DNA of 64,000 bases from Mucilaginibacter psychrotolerans (GTDB lineage: Bacteria; Bacteroidota; Bacteroidia; Sphingobacteriales; Sphingobacteriaceae). Where the stretch lies: assembly GCF_004519315.1 (NCBI RefSeq), contig NZ_SOZE01000013.1:1-64000 (forward strand), read 5' to 3'. The notes under the pieces are model-generated. The model was given only the letters and a program-made list of their open reading frames with translations. It did no database searches and was not told the DNA's origin. How positions within the stretch are numbered: position 1 is the first letter of the stretch; each line of letters starts with the position of its first letter. Below are positions 24,250 to 34,224 of the stretch, piece by piece. The translations under genes and the position numbers were made by a program.

Positions 24250-24810
24250 ATGAAATATCTAATTGTTGGACTTGGAAACATTGGGCCGGAGTATGCTGAT
24301 ACCAGGCATAACATCGGTTTTATGGTATTGGATGAATTGGCGAAACAAGAAGGGGCAAAGTTTTACAATATGCGCCTGGCCTATTATACCGAGGTTACCC
24401 ATAAAAGCCGTACGCTGCACCTCATTAAGCCTACCACCTACATGAACCTAAGTGGGAAGGCCCTTAATCATTGGATGAAGGAGCTGAAGATTCCCGTAGA
24501 GAATGTTTTGGTGATTGTGGATGACATTGCCTTGCCATTAGGCACCCTGCGCCTTAAACCCAAAGGGAGCGCTGCAGGGCATAACGGGCTAAAGCACATC
24601 GAAGCAACCCTTGGCAACAACGAATACGCCCGCCTGCGCTTTGGTGTTGGTGATAATTACCCCAAAGGCCGCCAGGTTGATTATGTACTGAGCGGTTTCG
24701 ATAAAGATGAATTGCCGGAACTCCCTGCGCTTATTGACCGCTCCATCGAAATGGTGAAAAGCTTCTGCACTATCGGTACGGAGCTGACGATGACGAAGTT
24801 TAATAAGTAG
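24250..24810 (+). CDS. pth: Peptidyl-tRNA hydrolase
   Basis: 186 residues, normal for bacterial Pth. It releases tRNA from peptidyl-tRNAs that drop off the ribosome. The active site is visible: Asn10 in GLGNIG, catalytic His20 and Asn21 in TRHNIGF, the VIVDDIALPLG acidic segment near 91-102 and SAAGHNGLKHI near 112-122. The neighbours prs and rplY are its usual partners. A CCCCCTAACCCCC repeat touches its start codon. Confidence 0.96.
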   Translation: MKYLIVGLGNIGPEYADTRHNIGFMVLDELAKQEGAKFYNMRLAYYTEVTHKSRTLHLIKPTTYMNLSGKALNHWMKELKIPVENVLVIVDDIALPLGTLRLKPKGSAAGHNGLKHIEATLGNNEYARLRFGVGDNYPKGRQVDYVLSGFDKDELPELPALIDRSIEMVKSFCTIGTELTMTKFNK

Positions 24811-24826
24811 GTTTATTTACATACGG

Positions 24827-25612
24827 TTAAACAGACAACTTAATAGATTCTCCTTCAACAAAGCTGCCTTTTGAAATAATAACAGGGATTTTTTGCTCTT
24901 GTGATAAACCGATTGTTTCTCCGCTTTTTAATGTGACGTCGTTTCCGATTATATAAGCACTAATGTTCAATAAAAATTCGTACAAGTCTTCTAAACTTAG
25001 TTTTGAATTGATGATTTCTATCTCCTGTTTATTAAACTCTTTAAGGCCGTAAGTGTAAGCACAGTTACCGGTCTCCAGTTGTCTCAACCCAATATATATC
25101 CACAACGAAACCGGGAAATCTCCGTTTTCGAGTATATCCATACTGTCTATGTACTGTTTTTTGGGGATAAGCAAAGATTCGCTTCCCAAGTAAACACCTA
25201 TCGCTCCAGACGTTTTAAAAATGGAATACATGACCTTGCTTAAGATTTCACATCTTTCCCGCCTGCTTTTTTGCCCCGCCATCAGCGTTGCAAATGCATG
25301 GCCGGTATGATGTTTTAGGTCTTCTGAGGCCTTTGGCCAATTGTAAGCATATTGCGCTGTTCCTTCTATATCAGCCCAAGGAATTTGTACCTGCATCTCG
25401 GCAAGTGCAACGGTTTCTCCGTCTATTCTAAACGAGGCAACTTCTTTATTGCCTTCTTTATCCAGCGGTTTTACACCCCAGTGCGATTCAAAATGTGCTA
25501 TAATTTGATGAACATCAAAGCTATCGCCGTTGTTGAAAATAGCCATCGCCAGCAGAACTTTACATTCCTGCTTTTTTGTTTTTTTTCTCTTAAAAAGATC
25601 AATTAAGCTCAT
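24827..25612 (-). CDS. DUF4261 domain protein
   Basis: 261 residues from the ATG at 25610-25612; an in-frame start at 25654 would add 14 poorly supported residues. The sequence fits the DUF4261 family: AHFESHWG, VASFRIDGETVALAEMQVQIPW (IPWADIE), WPKASEDLKHHTGHAFATLM and GVYLGSESLLIPKKQY. The fold and function are not established; related proteins are cytosolic and often sit in variable accessory positions, so an immunity-like role is possible. It is convergent with pth (16-nt gap), with no operon partner. Confidence 0.8.
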   Translation of the reverse strand: MSLIDLFKRKKTKKQECKVLLAMAIFNNGDSFDVHQIIAHFESHWGVKPLDKEGNKEVASFRIDGETVALAEMQVQIPWADIEGTAQYAYNWPKASEDLKHHTGHAFATLMAGQKSRRERCEILSKVMYSIFKTSGAIGVYLGSESLLIPKKQYIDSMDILENGDFPVSLWIYIGLRQLETGNCAYTYGLKEFNKQEIEIINSKLSLEDLYEFLLNISAYIIGNDVTLKSGETIGLSQEQKIPVIISKGSFVEGESIKLSV

Positions 25613-25728
25613 GTTTCTGTATAATGAAGTACTTCCCCAATATTTTATATTCACTAATATTGCCGTTCCGTGGTGCTTAATTTTCCGGGGAAGTAATATA
25701 ATACATTATCATCTTTAGGTATGTAAAT

Positions 25729-26436
25729 CTACTTTGTAGTAAAATCCGCCACTTCTGAGGTGGATGTGTTCCCTTTACTGTCGTGCGTAACTACTTTCCA
25801 ATAATACCTGATGCCAGTAGATAATGCGATATCGTTTAAAACGGCCGCTGTAAGATTTGATTTAAAAAGGCCTGGCGTTTCAGTTGTACCAAAATAAACA
25901 TCATAACCGGTTATATCATTATCGGTATCGCTGCCCTGCCAGCTAAGGGTTACTTTATTGCCTGTTACAGATACGAAGGTGCCTGTAGCGGGTAACATTT
26001 CATCGACCGGAAACGGCGCGTACGCTCTAACACCATCGCCCGAATTGTAAAATTTCCAGGTTTCGCTATCAGCAGTTGCGGCAAGCGCATTTGATTTCGA
26101 CCGCACAAGCCATGAAAATGGCGTATTGCGCTGTAAGGTAACACTTATTTGTGCTGAGCTGGATGATAAGGTTTGCGTGTCGCCGGTTAACAGGTTTTTA
26201 ATGATTACGGCATAGCTATCCGCATTAAGCGCTGCTTTCCATTTCAATGTAACCGTGCTTTGTGCTATAGAGATAATATCGCCTGAAATACATGTAGAAT
26301 TTTGCTCCGGGAATACCAATTCGGCCGCCACAGGAGGTTTAGGATCCGGCGGGGCGGGGTTATCACCTTTCTTGCCTTTGCCGCAACCTGCAAGTAGTAT
26401 ACCAAATATAGTTGCAGTATAAATTAATCGCTTCAT
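25729..26436 (-). CDS. Lipoprotein with two fibronectin-III-like domains
   Basis: 235 residues. Lipobox LLAGC puts the acylated Cys at 18, followed by GKGKKGDN, so it is a lipoprotein whose C+2/C+3 residues do not obviously retain it in the inner membrane. Two beta-sandwich repeats follow (about 38-130 and 142-235), each ending in a W-K or Y-W-K-V strand as in FN3 domains. Its ATG overlaps the stop of the upstream T9SS cargo gene (TAATG), so the two are translationally coupled. Likely a surface partner or anchor of that protein. Confidence 0.8.
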   Translation of the reverse strand: MKRLIYTATIFGILLAGCGKGKKGDNPAPPDPKPPVAAELVFPEQNSTCISGDIISIAQSTVTLKWKAALNADSYAVIIKNLLTGDTQTLSSSSAQISVTLQRNTPFSWLVRSKSNALAATADSETWKFYNSGDGVRAYAPFPVDEMLPATGTFVSVTGNKVTLSWQGSDTDNDITGYDVYFGTTETPGLFKSNLTAAVLNDIALSTGIRYYWKVVTHDSKGNTSTSEVADFTTK

Positions 26437-29400
26437 TATTTTATAATTTTAAATACGGCGTTGCTTTGGCCAATGGTTAAATTTAGTATGTACACACCTT
26501 TGCTAAAACCGGCAGTGTTAATTTCTATCGGCCCGCCCTTATTTATGAGTTGTTTGAGATAAACCCGAAGTCCAATTGCATTAGTTACTTCAACAGTTAC
26601 GTTTTTTTCCTCGTTTCCGCCAAGGTCGATATTCACCCTATCAGTGAACGGATTAGGGTAAATGGTAACCTTATTAAGGTTTAGTACTTTTTCAATTATT
26701 CCCTGGCAGGGCTTGTCGCTATATACTTTAAGCCTGTTGGCGCCGGCAGTTAAGGGCAAATCTATCTGGGTGCCATTGGTTTGGTAGTGTTTGTCATTGA
26801 GGTCGATTCTGTAGTTATCGGCACCGGATAAGTTTAATGTTACTATTTTTGTATTTGGGTTAACAACTGTATATAGCGTAATATCTTTAGGCTCGGTAAC
26901 ATTGGCATCGTAGCAACGCTTATACTCGGTGTTTGTAGTTACACTTAAGCAAACATTGTAAACGCCCGGTGCCAGATCGCGGATGCGGAGGCTATCAGTA
27001 AAAGCATAATCTTTGCGGCCGCCCGGGCCTGTAACCGTTGCCCTATAACTTAAGGGCTGCAAGGCTTTAACCGTAATAAAACCATTATTGCTGCCTTTGC
27101 AGGTTACGCTGTTTACCAAAACACTAAAGTTATTCTCAGGTAGTTTAAAACCCTTAATGGTAACATTTATTGAGGCTGATTTTTTGAGATTAAGTTTCGG
27201 GTTAGATTCAACTACTGTAACTACACCTGTGCCTGGCCTGTCCCAGTTAACAAGCGCTTTATTTGCATCTGTTAAAACGGCGGTACTGTTAGCAGCCATA
27301 AAGCTGTAGGTGTTACCATCATGAACTTTGGCAGTGTACTCGATGTTAACCGACTTACTCAACGCGGTGTCGGGTCCGCTTAAAATAGGGTCGGGCATAT
27401 CTTGTACATCAATATCAGCCAGCCTGCTTTCGCCGTTAGCGCAATCGTTATAGGGCATTACCTGCAATGTATGCGTGCCAGTGTTTTTCCAGGAGATCAC
27501 AACCTGACTATTTTGATATTCTACACTTTCGGCGCCATTAACCAGCCATTTATATTTTGCATTGTACACAGGCGGCACCGAGTAAATAAACTTACCGCCT
27601 ACCGCAGTTACCGTGTCGCCTATAATATAGCCCGCATTTACCGGCGGCATCCTCGGGTTGTTATTCTGCGCCATATTGCCACCGTCGCCGGTTATAAACA
27701 AGTGTCCGTCGTTATAACTAAAACCAAAAATGGTGGTCCAGGTTTTGTAGGTGAGTTCCCAGGTTAGTCCTGCATCCTTCGTTTCGTAGATTTCCTGTAT
27801 ACCGCCGCTGTAACTTTTGTTAAGTAAATAAGCGTGCGTGGTGTTCACAAATTGAAAATTTGTGGTAGACTGCCTCATGGCGGTGTACACAGGTGCCCAG
27901 GTGTCGCCGCCATCAGTCGTTCGGTAAAGCGCCCCATCTATGCCGCCTGCTAAGCCCACTTTTGTATCAAAAAAGCCTATACAAATTATTGTTTTGTTCA
28001 CCCCCATATCAATGGTTTTCCAGGTGTTTCCGCCATCGATAGTTTTAGCAATGGTCGAGCCAATACCGCCTATGTAACCCGTCTGCTCATCGGGAAAACT
28101 GATGGAGAAAAGCGAATAGTACGGAATTGGCGACGGCGTTTTTTTCCAGGTATCCCCGCCATCGGTTGTTTTATACAAACTGAGGTCGGTTGAATAAAAG
28201 CCCACTTTTGGATTAACAAAAAATATGGTTCTTATGCCTGAAGTGCTGTCGGTATTCTTTTTGGCCCAGGTGGCTGCCCCATCTGTAGTTTTATAGATGC
28301 TGTAGTAGTCGGAATAAAAGCCTACATTTTCATCGATAAAGTAACCTTTTTGCAAAGTTCGGTATAAGTAGTCGTAAGGGATGTTTAAACTTTTCCAGGT
28401 GACGCCTCCATCGGTAGTTTTGCGGCTGTACTCTCCTATAACATACCCTGTGCCTGACGCAAACAAATGGCCGGAATTGTAGGTGCTGTTACCCGTTAAA
28501 GAACGCTCTTCCCAGTTGCCGGTGCCGCTTTTTAATACAATTATGCTCCCCTGTTCAGATCCATAACCCAATCCTACGCCGTGGCCAACCGCGCAAAATT
28601 TATCGGCTGTTTTATTGATACCCAAACCCAACAGCGCTGTGTTGTAAGGTAAGCCAGTCTCAGCTTCCCAATTTTGTCCGCCGTTGGTTGTTTTGTATAG
28701 AACGGTAGTATTATAGCCGCTTAACAGGTATCCGGTAGTTTCATTTACAAAGTACAACTGTCCCGTGTAGCCGTCGGCACTAACAGTGCTTATGCGTATC
28801 CATGTTTTTCCGCCGTCTTTGGTTTGCAATATATCGCCTGCTGTACTGGTTAAATAGCCTGTTGTAGCATTTACAAAAGTAATGGCGCTAAGCGCGGTGT
28901 TTTCGCCGACAGCAGGTACAGCTATTTGTTTCCAGGTTTTGCCACCATCTGTGGTTTGCAAAAGCGTTCGGGACGTACCGCATACAAAGCCGTTGTTTTC
29001 ATCGGCAAACCAGCCGCCGTGTAAAGAATTGTAGGTAGAGTATGCTCTTTGCCAGCTGCGCCCGCCATCTTTTGTTTTGTAAATACCGTCCCCGCCAAAC
29101 ACATAACCAGCGGTAGACGAAACAAAATACATGTTATTTAGATAAGGATAGCTTGTAGTGGGCGATAGCAACGGGAACCAGCTATCGCCGCCGTTTTCGG
29201 TTTTTAATAAAGCGTTGCCGTCCGCCAATATGTAGCCGGTTTTGCTGTCGGTAAAACGTACAAGTTTAAGGTCTGATGTAATACCGGTTTTAATCTCTTG
29301 CCAGTTTTTTCCGTCATCGTCTGATATCAAAATTTTACCTTGCATGCCCACAGTTACTATGCGCGTGCCAACATACACCGCATCATTTAACGAATACAGC

Positions 29401-31412
29401 AAGTTTTTGAACCCCGGCGCACATACAGCAGGGTCGGCATCTGTTTGAACATCGGTAACTTTTATCGTAAATACCTTTTCTGCGGCATCAGCATTGTTGC
29501 CCGCTTTTATCCTAATAGTGTAGGTGCTTTTGATATCAAAATTGAAGGTATTTAGGTTTTTTAGCTGTCCGGCCTCAATCTTAAAGTGTCCGTTGTCCGT
29601 ATCTCCCAAGCCGGCAACTAGTTTAAATTGCGGAGTGGGTGTGGCGCCAGCTTGGCTAAATGTGCCTATCGTGGTGTTAACAGTTGCCGTTTCGGCCACA
29701 CTATTTTGGTTAAGTGTAAAATTAGGGACAGTATCCTTAAAGGCTATAGCTTTAAAAAGCCCGCCTGCAATAGCGCTGGCTTTTTTTGTGGCTGAGCCGG
29801 TTGCAGTGCCTGTTAAGTAACCGGAAAAGTTAGTTAGCCCGCTGTTATCATTTGTTTTAATAATTAATAAGGCATTAACTTGTTCCTCTTTAATTGGCGA
29901 GTACAACACGTTAAAGTTGGCCGTTTGTCCGGGGGGTAAAATTTTGTCAGGAGAGCCGTTTACATAAAACGAGCTGCCGGCCACGCTTATCTCGCTAAAC
30001 GCCATTTCCTTGTTCCCGATATTTTTTACGGTTACCGGCCATGCTACGGTACTATCGGCTTTCGCGAAAAATTTTGTCGTAGTGGTTGCGTTATTAGCCA
30101 ATGCCTGATAATTTATGGTTACCTGTAATTGCGCGGCAGGGGCATTGCTCCAAAGGGCGGCTGCCAAACCGTATTGTTTCAGTTGAAAATACAACTGGTT
30201 GCCGCCGTCAAATAGCTGGACAGGTTGTAGCGGTTGCTGTAACTCGGTTGCTGTTTTAGTGCCATCGAAATAGCACAGTTGGTTATTGCTGTTGAAATAC
30301 AATTTCTCGTTAAAAACAACGGGCCTTACTTCATAATTTTCGGGAATGGCCGAAACCTGGCTTGTGCCACCAGCTGTGCCATCGCTCGTCCATAACGTAT
30401 GGGTGTCGGGCGCAGCAAAATAGAGTTTGTTCTTATAAGCGATAAAGTTTGTAGCGGGTGAGCCATATGAGTATCTAATATACGGCTTTGAGGTTACCAT
30501 CACCGTGCCATCGGCCGTGCCATTGCTCACCCATAATGCATCAGTAGCATTACCATTGATATCGCTTGTCCTGATGGAAAAGAAAAACTTACTGCCAACG
30601 GCGGTGATGTTCCCTATATCGTTGCTGCCGTAAGTTACGGCATTATAAGAACCCAACTTTACAGGTGTGTCATCACTGGGATTTATTTTGTACAGGTTGA
30701 CCTTATAATGGTCGTAATTTTCACTGGTAAAAAATACCAATTCGTTATTCACGTTGGTAAGGCCTTCAACAGTACTGTATTCGTCAACCGTAATTTGCTG
30801 CGTGCCGGCCGTTGTGCCGTCGGTTTTCCAAAGCGAGCGGGAATTCTCGGTAAAATAAAGGGCATTACCAATCAGCAAAGGCCTTGATATGCCTGTATAC
30901 CCTGCATCAAATACCTTAACAGTGCCGGCCGCCGTACCATCGGTTTTCCATAAACTAAACTGGTTGCTGTCTTCGGTCGCGGTAAAATATAACAAACCTT
31001 TGTATGAAATGTAATTGTTGGGTTGCGAACCAATATTCCCCACATGCTGAGGGTTTATATCTTTAAGTAAAATGGTGCCCGCAGCAGTACCATCGGTTTG
31101 CCAAAGCTCATCCCCGTTTATGGCGTCGTTTCCCGCAAAATAAACTTTGTTGTTGTGAGCATAAATCTGGCTCGGATAATTCTGGTCTATGTAAACGTTG
31201 CTGGCTTTAATTAGCGTGGTAGCCCCTGTTGTGCCATCAGTTTTCCAAACACCTTTTTTTCCGTCGGTGTCTTCGGCTGTGAAGAAAGTAATGTTTCCCA
31301 CTTTAGCGAAAGTGCCTATAGCTTTGAAATTTTTAACGAGGCTTTGTGCGTGTACGCTGCAAGTTAATGCAAGGGCAAATAGGGCAATTAAAGCGAGAGC
31401 TCTTTTAAACAT
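26436..31412 (-). CDS. Giant secreted multi-domain protein with T9SS C-terminal sorting signal
   Basis: 1658 residues. Signal peptide (1-22). Residues about 35-430: at least six ELWxxDGTxxGT-type repeats (WKTDGT, ELWQTDGTAAGT, LWTSDGTAGGT), likely a beta-propeller. About 440-560: a choice-of-anchor-D-like sandwich. About 570-680: cadherin-like domain. About 690-1290: more than ten Asp-box/YCF48 motifs (TTDGGxTW, TKDGGKTW), a second propeller. About 1300-1560: PKD/Ig-like domains. The end is a type A T9SS sorting domain: IYPNPFTDRVNIDL ... GVYILNLTIG ... FKIIK. It should be exported through the Type IX system and attached or released at the cell surface; two propellers suggest carbohydrate or protein binding. 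No enzyme active site is recognised. Confidence 0.88.
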   Translation of the reverse strand: MFKRALALIALFALALTCSVHAQSLVKNFKAIGTFAKVGNITFFTAEDTDGKKGVWKTDGTTGATTLIKASNVYIDQNYPSQIYAHNNKVYFAGNDAINGDELWQTDGTAAGTILLKDINPQHVGNIGSQPNNYISYKGLLYFTATEDSNQFSLWKTDGTAAGTVKVFDAGYTGISRPLLIGNALYFTENSRSLWKTDGTTAGTQQITVDEYSTVEGLTNVNNELVFFTSENYDHYKVNLYKINPSDDTPVKLGSYNAVTYGSNDIGNITAVGSKFFFSIRTSDINGNATDALWVSNGTADGTVMVTSKPYIRYSYGSPATNFIAYKNKLYFAAPDTHTLWTSDGTAGGTSQVSAIPENYEVRPVVFNEKLYFNSNNQLCYFDGTKTATELQQPLQPVQLFDGGNQLYFQLKQYGLAAALWSNAPAAQLQVTINYQALANNATTTTKFFAKADSTVAWPVTVKNIGNKEMAFSEISVAGSSFYVNGSPDKILPPGQTANFNVLYSPIKEEQVNALLIIKTNDNSGLTNFSGYLTGTATGSATKKASAIAGGLFKAIAFKDTVPNFTLNQNSVAETATVNTTIGTFSQAGATPTPQFKLVAGLGDTDNGHFKIEAGQLKNLNTFNFDIKSTYTIRIKAGNNADAAEKVFTIKVTDVQTDADPAVCAPGFKNLLYSLNDAVYVGTRIVTVGMQGKILISDDDGKNWQEIKTGITSDLKLVRFTDSKTGYILADGNALLKTENGGDSWFPLLSPTTSYPYLNNMYFVSSTAGYVFGGDGIYKTKDGGRSWQRAYSTYNSLHGGWFADENNGFVCGTSRTLLQTTDGGKTWKQIAVPAVGENTALSAITFVNATTGYLTSTAGDILQTKDGGKTWIRISTVSADGYTGQLYFVNETTGYLLSGYNTTVLYKTTNGGQNWEAETGLPYNTALLGLGINKTADKFCAVGHGVGLGYGSEQGSIIVLKSGTGNWEERSLTGNSTYNSGHLFASGTGYVIGEYSRKTTDGGVTWKSLNIPYDYLYRTLQKGYFIDENVGFYSDYYSIYKTTDGAATWAKKNTDSTSGIRTIFFVNPKVGFYSTDLSLYKTTDGGDTWKKTPSPIPYYSLFSISFPDEQTGYIGGIGSTIAKTIDGGNTWKTIDMGVNKTIICIGFFDTKVGLAGGIDGALYRTTDGGDTWAPVYTAMRQSTTNFQFVNTTHAYLLNKSYSGGIQEIYETKDAGLTWELTYKTWTTIFGFSYNDGHLFITGDGGNMAQNNNPRMPPVNAGYIIGDTVTAVGGKFIYSVPPVYNAKYKWLVNGAESVEYQNSQVVISWKNTGTHTLQVMPYNDCANGESRLADIDVQDMPDPILSGPDTALSKSVNIEYTAKVHDGNTYSFMAANSTAVLTDANKALVNWDRPGTGVVTVVESNPKLNLKKSASINVTIKGFKLPENNFSVLVNSVTCKGSNNGFITVKALQPLSYRATVTGPGGRKDYAFTDSLRIRDLAPGVYNVCLSVTTNTEYKRCYDANVTEPKDITLYTVVNPNTKIVTLNLSGADNYRIDLNDKHYQTNGTQIDLPLTAGANRLKVYSDKPCQGIIEKVLNLNKVTIYPNPFTDRVNIDLGGNEEKNVTVEVTNAIGLRVYLKQLINKGGPIEINTAGFSKGVYILNLTIGQSNAVFKIIK

Positions 31413-31585
31413 GAGGTATAGGTAGTAATAAGGTTTCGTCCAATTATGGCCATGCTAAAATAATAAAATATGTAAGTAAAGGAAAGGCCCTCAATGATAA
31501 ATATTCAGATATTTCGAAAAGATATTACGATTAATCGTAATGCTTTTGTTACCTAATATTTTAGTTAAAAACGATCCAGAACCCT

Positions 31586-31613
31586 TTCTGCCTGTAACGG
31601 AACCGTATTTTTG
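31586..31613 (+). promoter_or_regulatory. Putative promoter of the outer-membrane receptor gene
   Basis: TATTTTTG at 31606-31613 matches TAnnTTTG, with a weak TTTC box about 18 nt upstream. It lies 31 nt before the ATG at 31645 and within an in-frame extension of the reading frame, which supports the shorter start. Confidence 0.5.
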
Positions 31614-31644
31614 TGCGTCTTTTCAGCAACTATTACACTATTAT

Positions 31645-34032
31645 ATGAAAATACTTTTACTGGCAGCGTTTGGCTGTTTCCTAAGCCTGATAACTTTCGC
31701 GCAAAGTAATCAACCTACGATCAGTATCAAAGGTATCGTAATAGATTCTGCCACCAACAAGCCGCTTAGCTACGTTACCGTTGCCATAAGCGATATTGCC
31801 GACAACGCCCCCATAAAAAGCTCCCTTAGTAAAGATGATGGCTCGTTTGAGTTTACCGGCCTTGCGGCAAAAGCCTACCGATTATCGTTGATATCTGTTG
31901 GTTACAAAACAAAAGCGATAGAACTCAAAGGTGCAATTATTGATTTAGGCCGGTTGCTGCTTTCTCCGTCAAGCAGCCAGTTGAACGAAGTAACTGTAAC
32001 GGCGGCAAAGCCGCTAATGAAGCAGGAAGTTGACCGCCTGAGTTACGACGTACTGGCCGACCCCGAAAGCAAGACCCTCACTGCATTGGATATGATACGC
32101 AAGGTACCGCTGCTCTCGGTAGATGCCAACGATGCCATCAAGCTGCGCGGGAGCGGCAATTATAAGATATTGCTGAACGGTAAGGAATCGGCCATTATGG
32201 CGCGTAATCCATCGGACATATTGAAGGCAATGCCTGGTGCCAACATCGTGAAGATAGAAGTTATTACCACGCCGCCCGCCAAGTACGATGCCGAGGGCCT
32301 CGCGGGTATCATTAATATCATCACCAAAAAAAATGCCGACGAAGGGTACAACGTAGGCGTCAACGCTAACTATAATTCCGAATACGGGCCGCGTGCCAAC
32401 CTTAATTTTACGGTAAAACAAGGCAAATTCGGCTTAAGTGGTTTTAGCGGCACGGGTAAACGCCCGCAACGCAACACTGCGTATTTCAACGAAACCGACT
32501 TTTTGCAGCAGCCCTCATCTATCATACAAAACGGTAGCCGCTTTAATAGTGGCACCAATAATTATGTAAGCACGGAGCTTAGCTTCGAGGCAGATAGCCT
32601 TAACCTGCTCACCGGCTCCTTCAACTATTACCGCAATGCCAATACCACGGGCAGCAACCAAATTACCCAACAAACTGATAATGGTACCGAAACCGATTTT
32701 ACCACCATCAACATGGGCACCGGCAAATTCGAAGGCAAGGATTTCGGGCTGAACTACCAACTGGGTTTCAAGGGAAATAAAGAAAGGCTGCTTACGGCTT
32801 CGTACAAATTCAGCGATAACCGCAACAGCACGCTCAACAATGTAAGCCCCGGCAACACTGCAGATTACCGCCAGTTCAACAGCTCGGGCGCCAAAGAGCA
32901 CACTACGCAATTGGATTATATACAGCCCTTCAAAGTGGTTACCTTTGAAGCCGGCGGTAAACTTATTGATCGCAATAACTTCAGCGACTTCCATACTGAC
33001 GTCTATAACGTGGCCACGCAACAGTACCTGCCCGATGCTGCGCAGGATAACGTTTTCGATTACCGGCAGGATGTGTACAGCCTGTACAACTCTTACACGC
33101 TCAAGTTCACCAAGTTTACCGTAAAGGGCGGCGTACGTTACGAACGGACTAACATAGATGCCAATTTCTCCTCTACCAATACCAGCCTCGATCAAAACTT
33201 TACCAACGTAGTGCCCTCGTTGTCTATACAGCGCAACCTCAAAAACAGCAGCGTTACGTTTGGCTTTACCCAGCGCATCCAACGCCCGGGCATCTTTCAG
33301 CTGAATCCTTTTGTGGATAGGAGTAACCCTAATTACATCACAACAGGTAACCCGGCGCTTGTCCCCGCTGTAAACAACAGCTTCGAATTGAGCTATGGCA
33401 ACTTCGCCAAGGGTTCGGTCAACATCAGCACCAGCTATTCATTCGCCAATAATACCATACAGCAGCTGGCCAGCGTAAACGGAACGGTTACCACTACCAC
33501 TTACGCTAACGTGGGCAAAAACAAACAGCTTGGCCTGGATCTGAATATGAACTACCCCATTACCAAAAAGCTGAATGTGAACATAAATGCCGAACTCATG
33601 CGCGTTTGGCTGGAGGGTTTTTACAGCAACCAACTTTTCAAGAACCGTGGCTACCAGGGCCATGTATTTACCAATAGCAGTTATAAATTCGACAATGGGT
33701 ATCGTATTGGGCTAAACGTAGGTTTCGATAGCCGCTACGTGTTGTTGCAGGGTACCGATAACTATTACCTGGGCTACAGTGCCAATGCATCCAAAGAACT
33801 ATTTAACAAAAGGGCCAGCATATTCGTGTACACTCAAGGGCCGTTCAAGCGATTCATCAAGTTGGATTTTTCTACCCGAACGCAGGATTTCATCAATACA
33901 TCTTATAATTACCAGATATTCCGCACGTTCGGCATAGGCTTCAACTACAAATTCGGCAAGCTGAATAGCGAGCTTAAAAAGAACCAGCGCGGCATCAATA
34001 ACGATGATACCAGTGGGGGAGGGAGGAATTAA
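31645..34032 (+). CDS. TonB-dependent-receptor-like outer-membrane beta-barrel protein
   Basis: 795 residues from the ATG at 31645, giving a clean signal peptide (MKILLLAAFGCFLSLITFAQ); the upstream in-frame start at 31540 lacks one. Order: CarboxypepD_reg-like domain (about 25-110, KGIVIDSATNKPLSYVTVAI), plug-like domain (about 115-220, NEVTVTAAKPL ... LRGSGNYKILLNGKES ... PPAKYDAEGLAGIINIITKK), then a long beta-barrel with GGVRYERTNIDANF and RPGIFQLNPFVDRSNPNYITTGNP. This is the OMP_b-brl family close to TonB receptors. No SusD-like partner follows, so it is not a classic SusCD pair; substrate unknown. Confidence 0.88.
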   Translation: MKILLLAAFGCFLSLITFAQSNQPTISIKGIVIDSATNKPLSYVTVAISDIADNAPIKSSLSKDDGSFEFTGLAAKAYRLSLISVGYKTKAIELKGAIIDLGRLLLSPSSSQLNEVTVTAAKPLMKQEVDRLSYDVLADPESKTLTALDMIRKVPLLSVDANDAIKLRGSGNYKILLNGKESAIMARNPSDILKAMPGANIVKIEVITTPPAKYDAEGLAGIINIITKKNADEGYNVGVNANYNSEYGPRANLNFTVKQGKFGLSGFSGTGKRPQRNTAYFNETDFLQQPSSIIQNGSRFNSGTNNYVSTELSFEADSLNLLTGSFNYYRNANTTGSNQITQQTDNGTETDFTTINMGTGKFEGKDFGLNYQLGFKGNKERLLTASYKFSDNRNSTLNNVSPGNTADYRQFNSSGAKEHTTQLDYIQPFKVVTFEAGGKLIDRNNFSDFHTDVYNVATQQYLPDAAQDNVFDYRQDVYSLYNSYTLKFTKFTVKGGVRYERTNIDANFSSTNTSLDQNFTNVVPSLSIQRNLKNSSVTFGFTQRIQRPGIFQLNPFVDRSNPNYITTGNPALVPAVNNSFELSYGNFAKGSVNISTSYSFANNTIQQLASVNGTVTTTTYANVGKNKQLGLDLNMNYPITKKLNVNINAELMRVWLEGFYSNQLFKNRGYQGHVFTNSSYKFDNGYRIGLNVGFDSRYVLLQGTDNYYLGYSANASKELFNKRASIFVYTQGPFKRFIKLDFSTRTQDFINTSYNYQIFRTFGIGFNYKFGKLNSELKKNQRGINNDDTSGGGRN

Positions 34033-34035
34033 AAA

Positions 34036-34150
34036 GCCTTGTCGTGTTGAACTTGTTTCAACATCCCATCATAAAAGTTGCCACTTTGCTAACCTGCCAT
34101 GCATGTCGCCCACCTGCCGTGTGGGGTACTGAAACAAGTTCAGCATGACG
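34036..34150. repeat. Dispersed TGTTGAA/TTCAACA repeat copy
   Basis: Same family as 6996 and 10160: hairpin TGTTGAA-N5-TTCAACA at about 34045-34063, core CCCATCATAAAAGTTGCC, and a second hairpin CTGAAA-N3-GTTCAG at about 34130-34144. Confidence 0.65.
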
Positions 34151-34165
34151 ATAGCATACAAAAAC

Positions 34166-34200
34166 AAAACCCCGATTGATTTTACTCAACCGGGGTTTTT
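34166..34200. terminator. Bidirectional terminator between the receptor and dnaK genes
   Basis: Arms 34166-34179 and 34186-34199 pair over 14 bp with one mismatch, with A-run on one side and T-run on the other, so it can end both convergent transcripts. Confidence 0.85.
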
Positions 34201-34224
34201 ATTTGGATGTTTATCCGAAGTGAA

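Noticed and set aside
31540-31644. N-terminal extension of the outer-membrane receptor
   Set aside because: It lacks a signal peptide at its start and contains the probable promoter; the internal start at 31645 begins with a clear signal peptide.
32515-33282. Antisense open frame of 255 residues inside the receptor gene
   Set aside because: It is a shadow of the receptor reading frame; the receptor is supported by domain structure and the antisense product resembles nothing.
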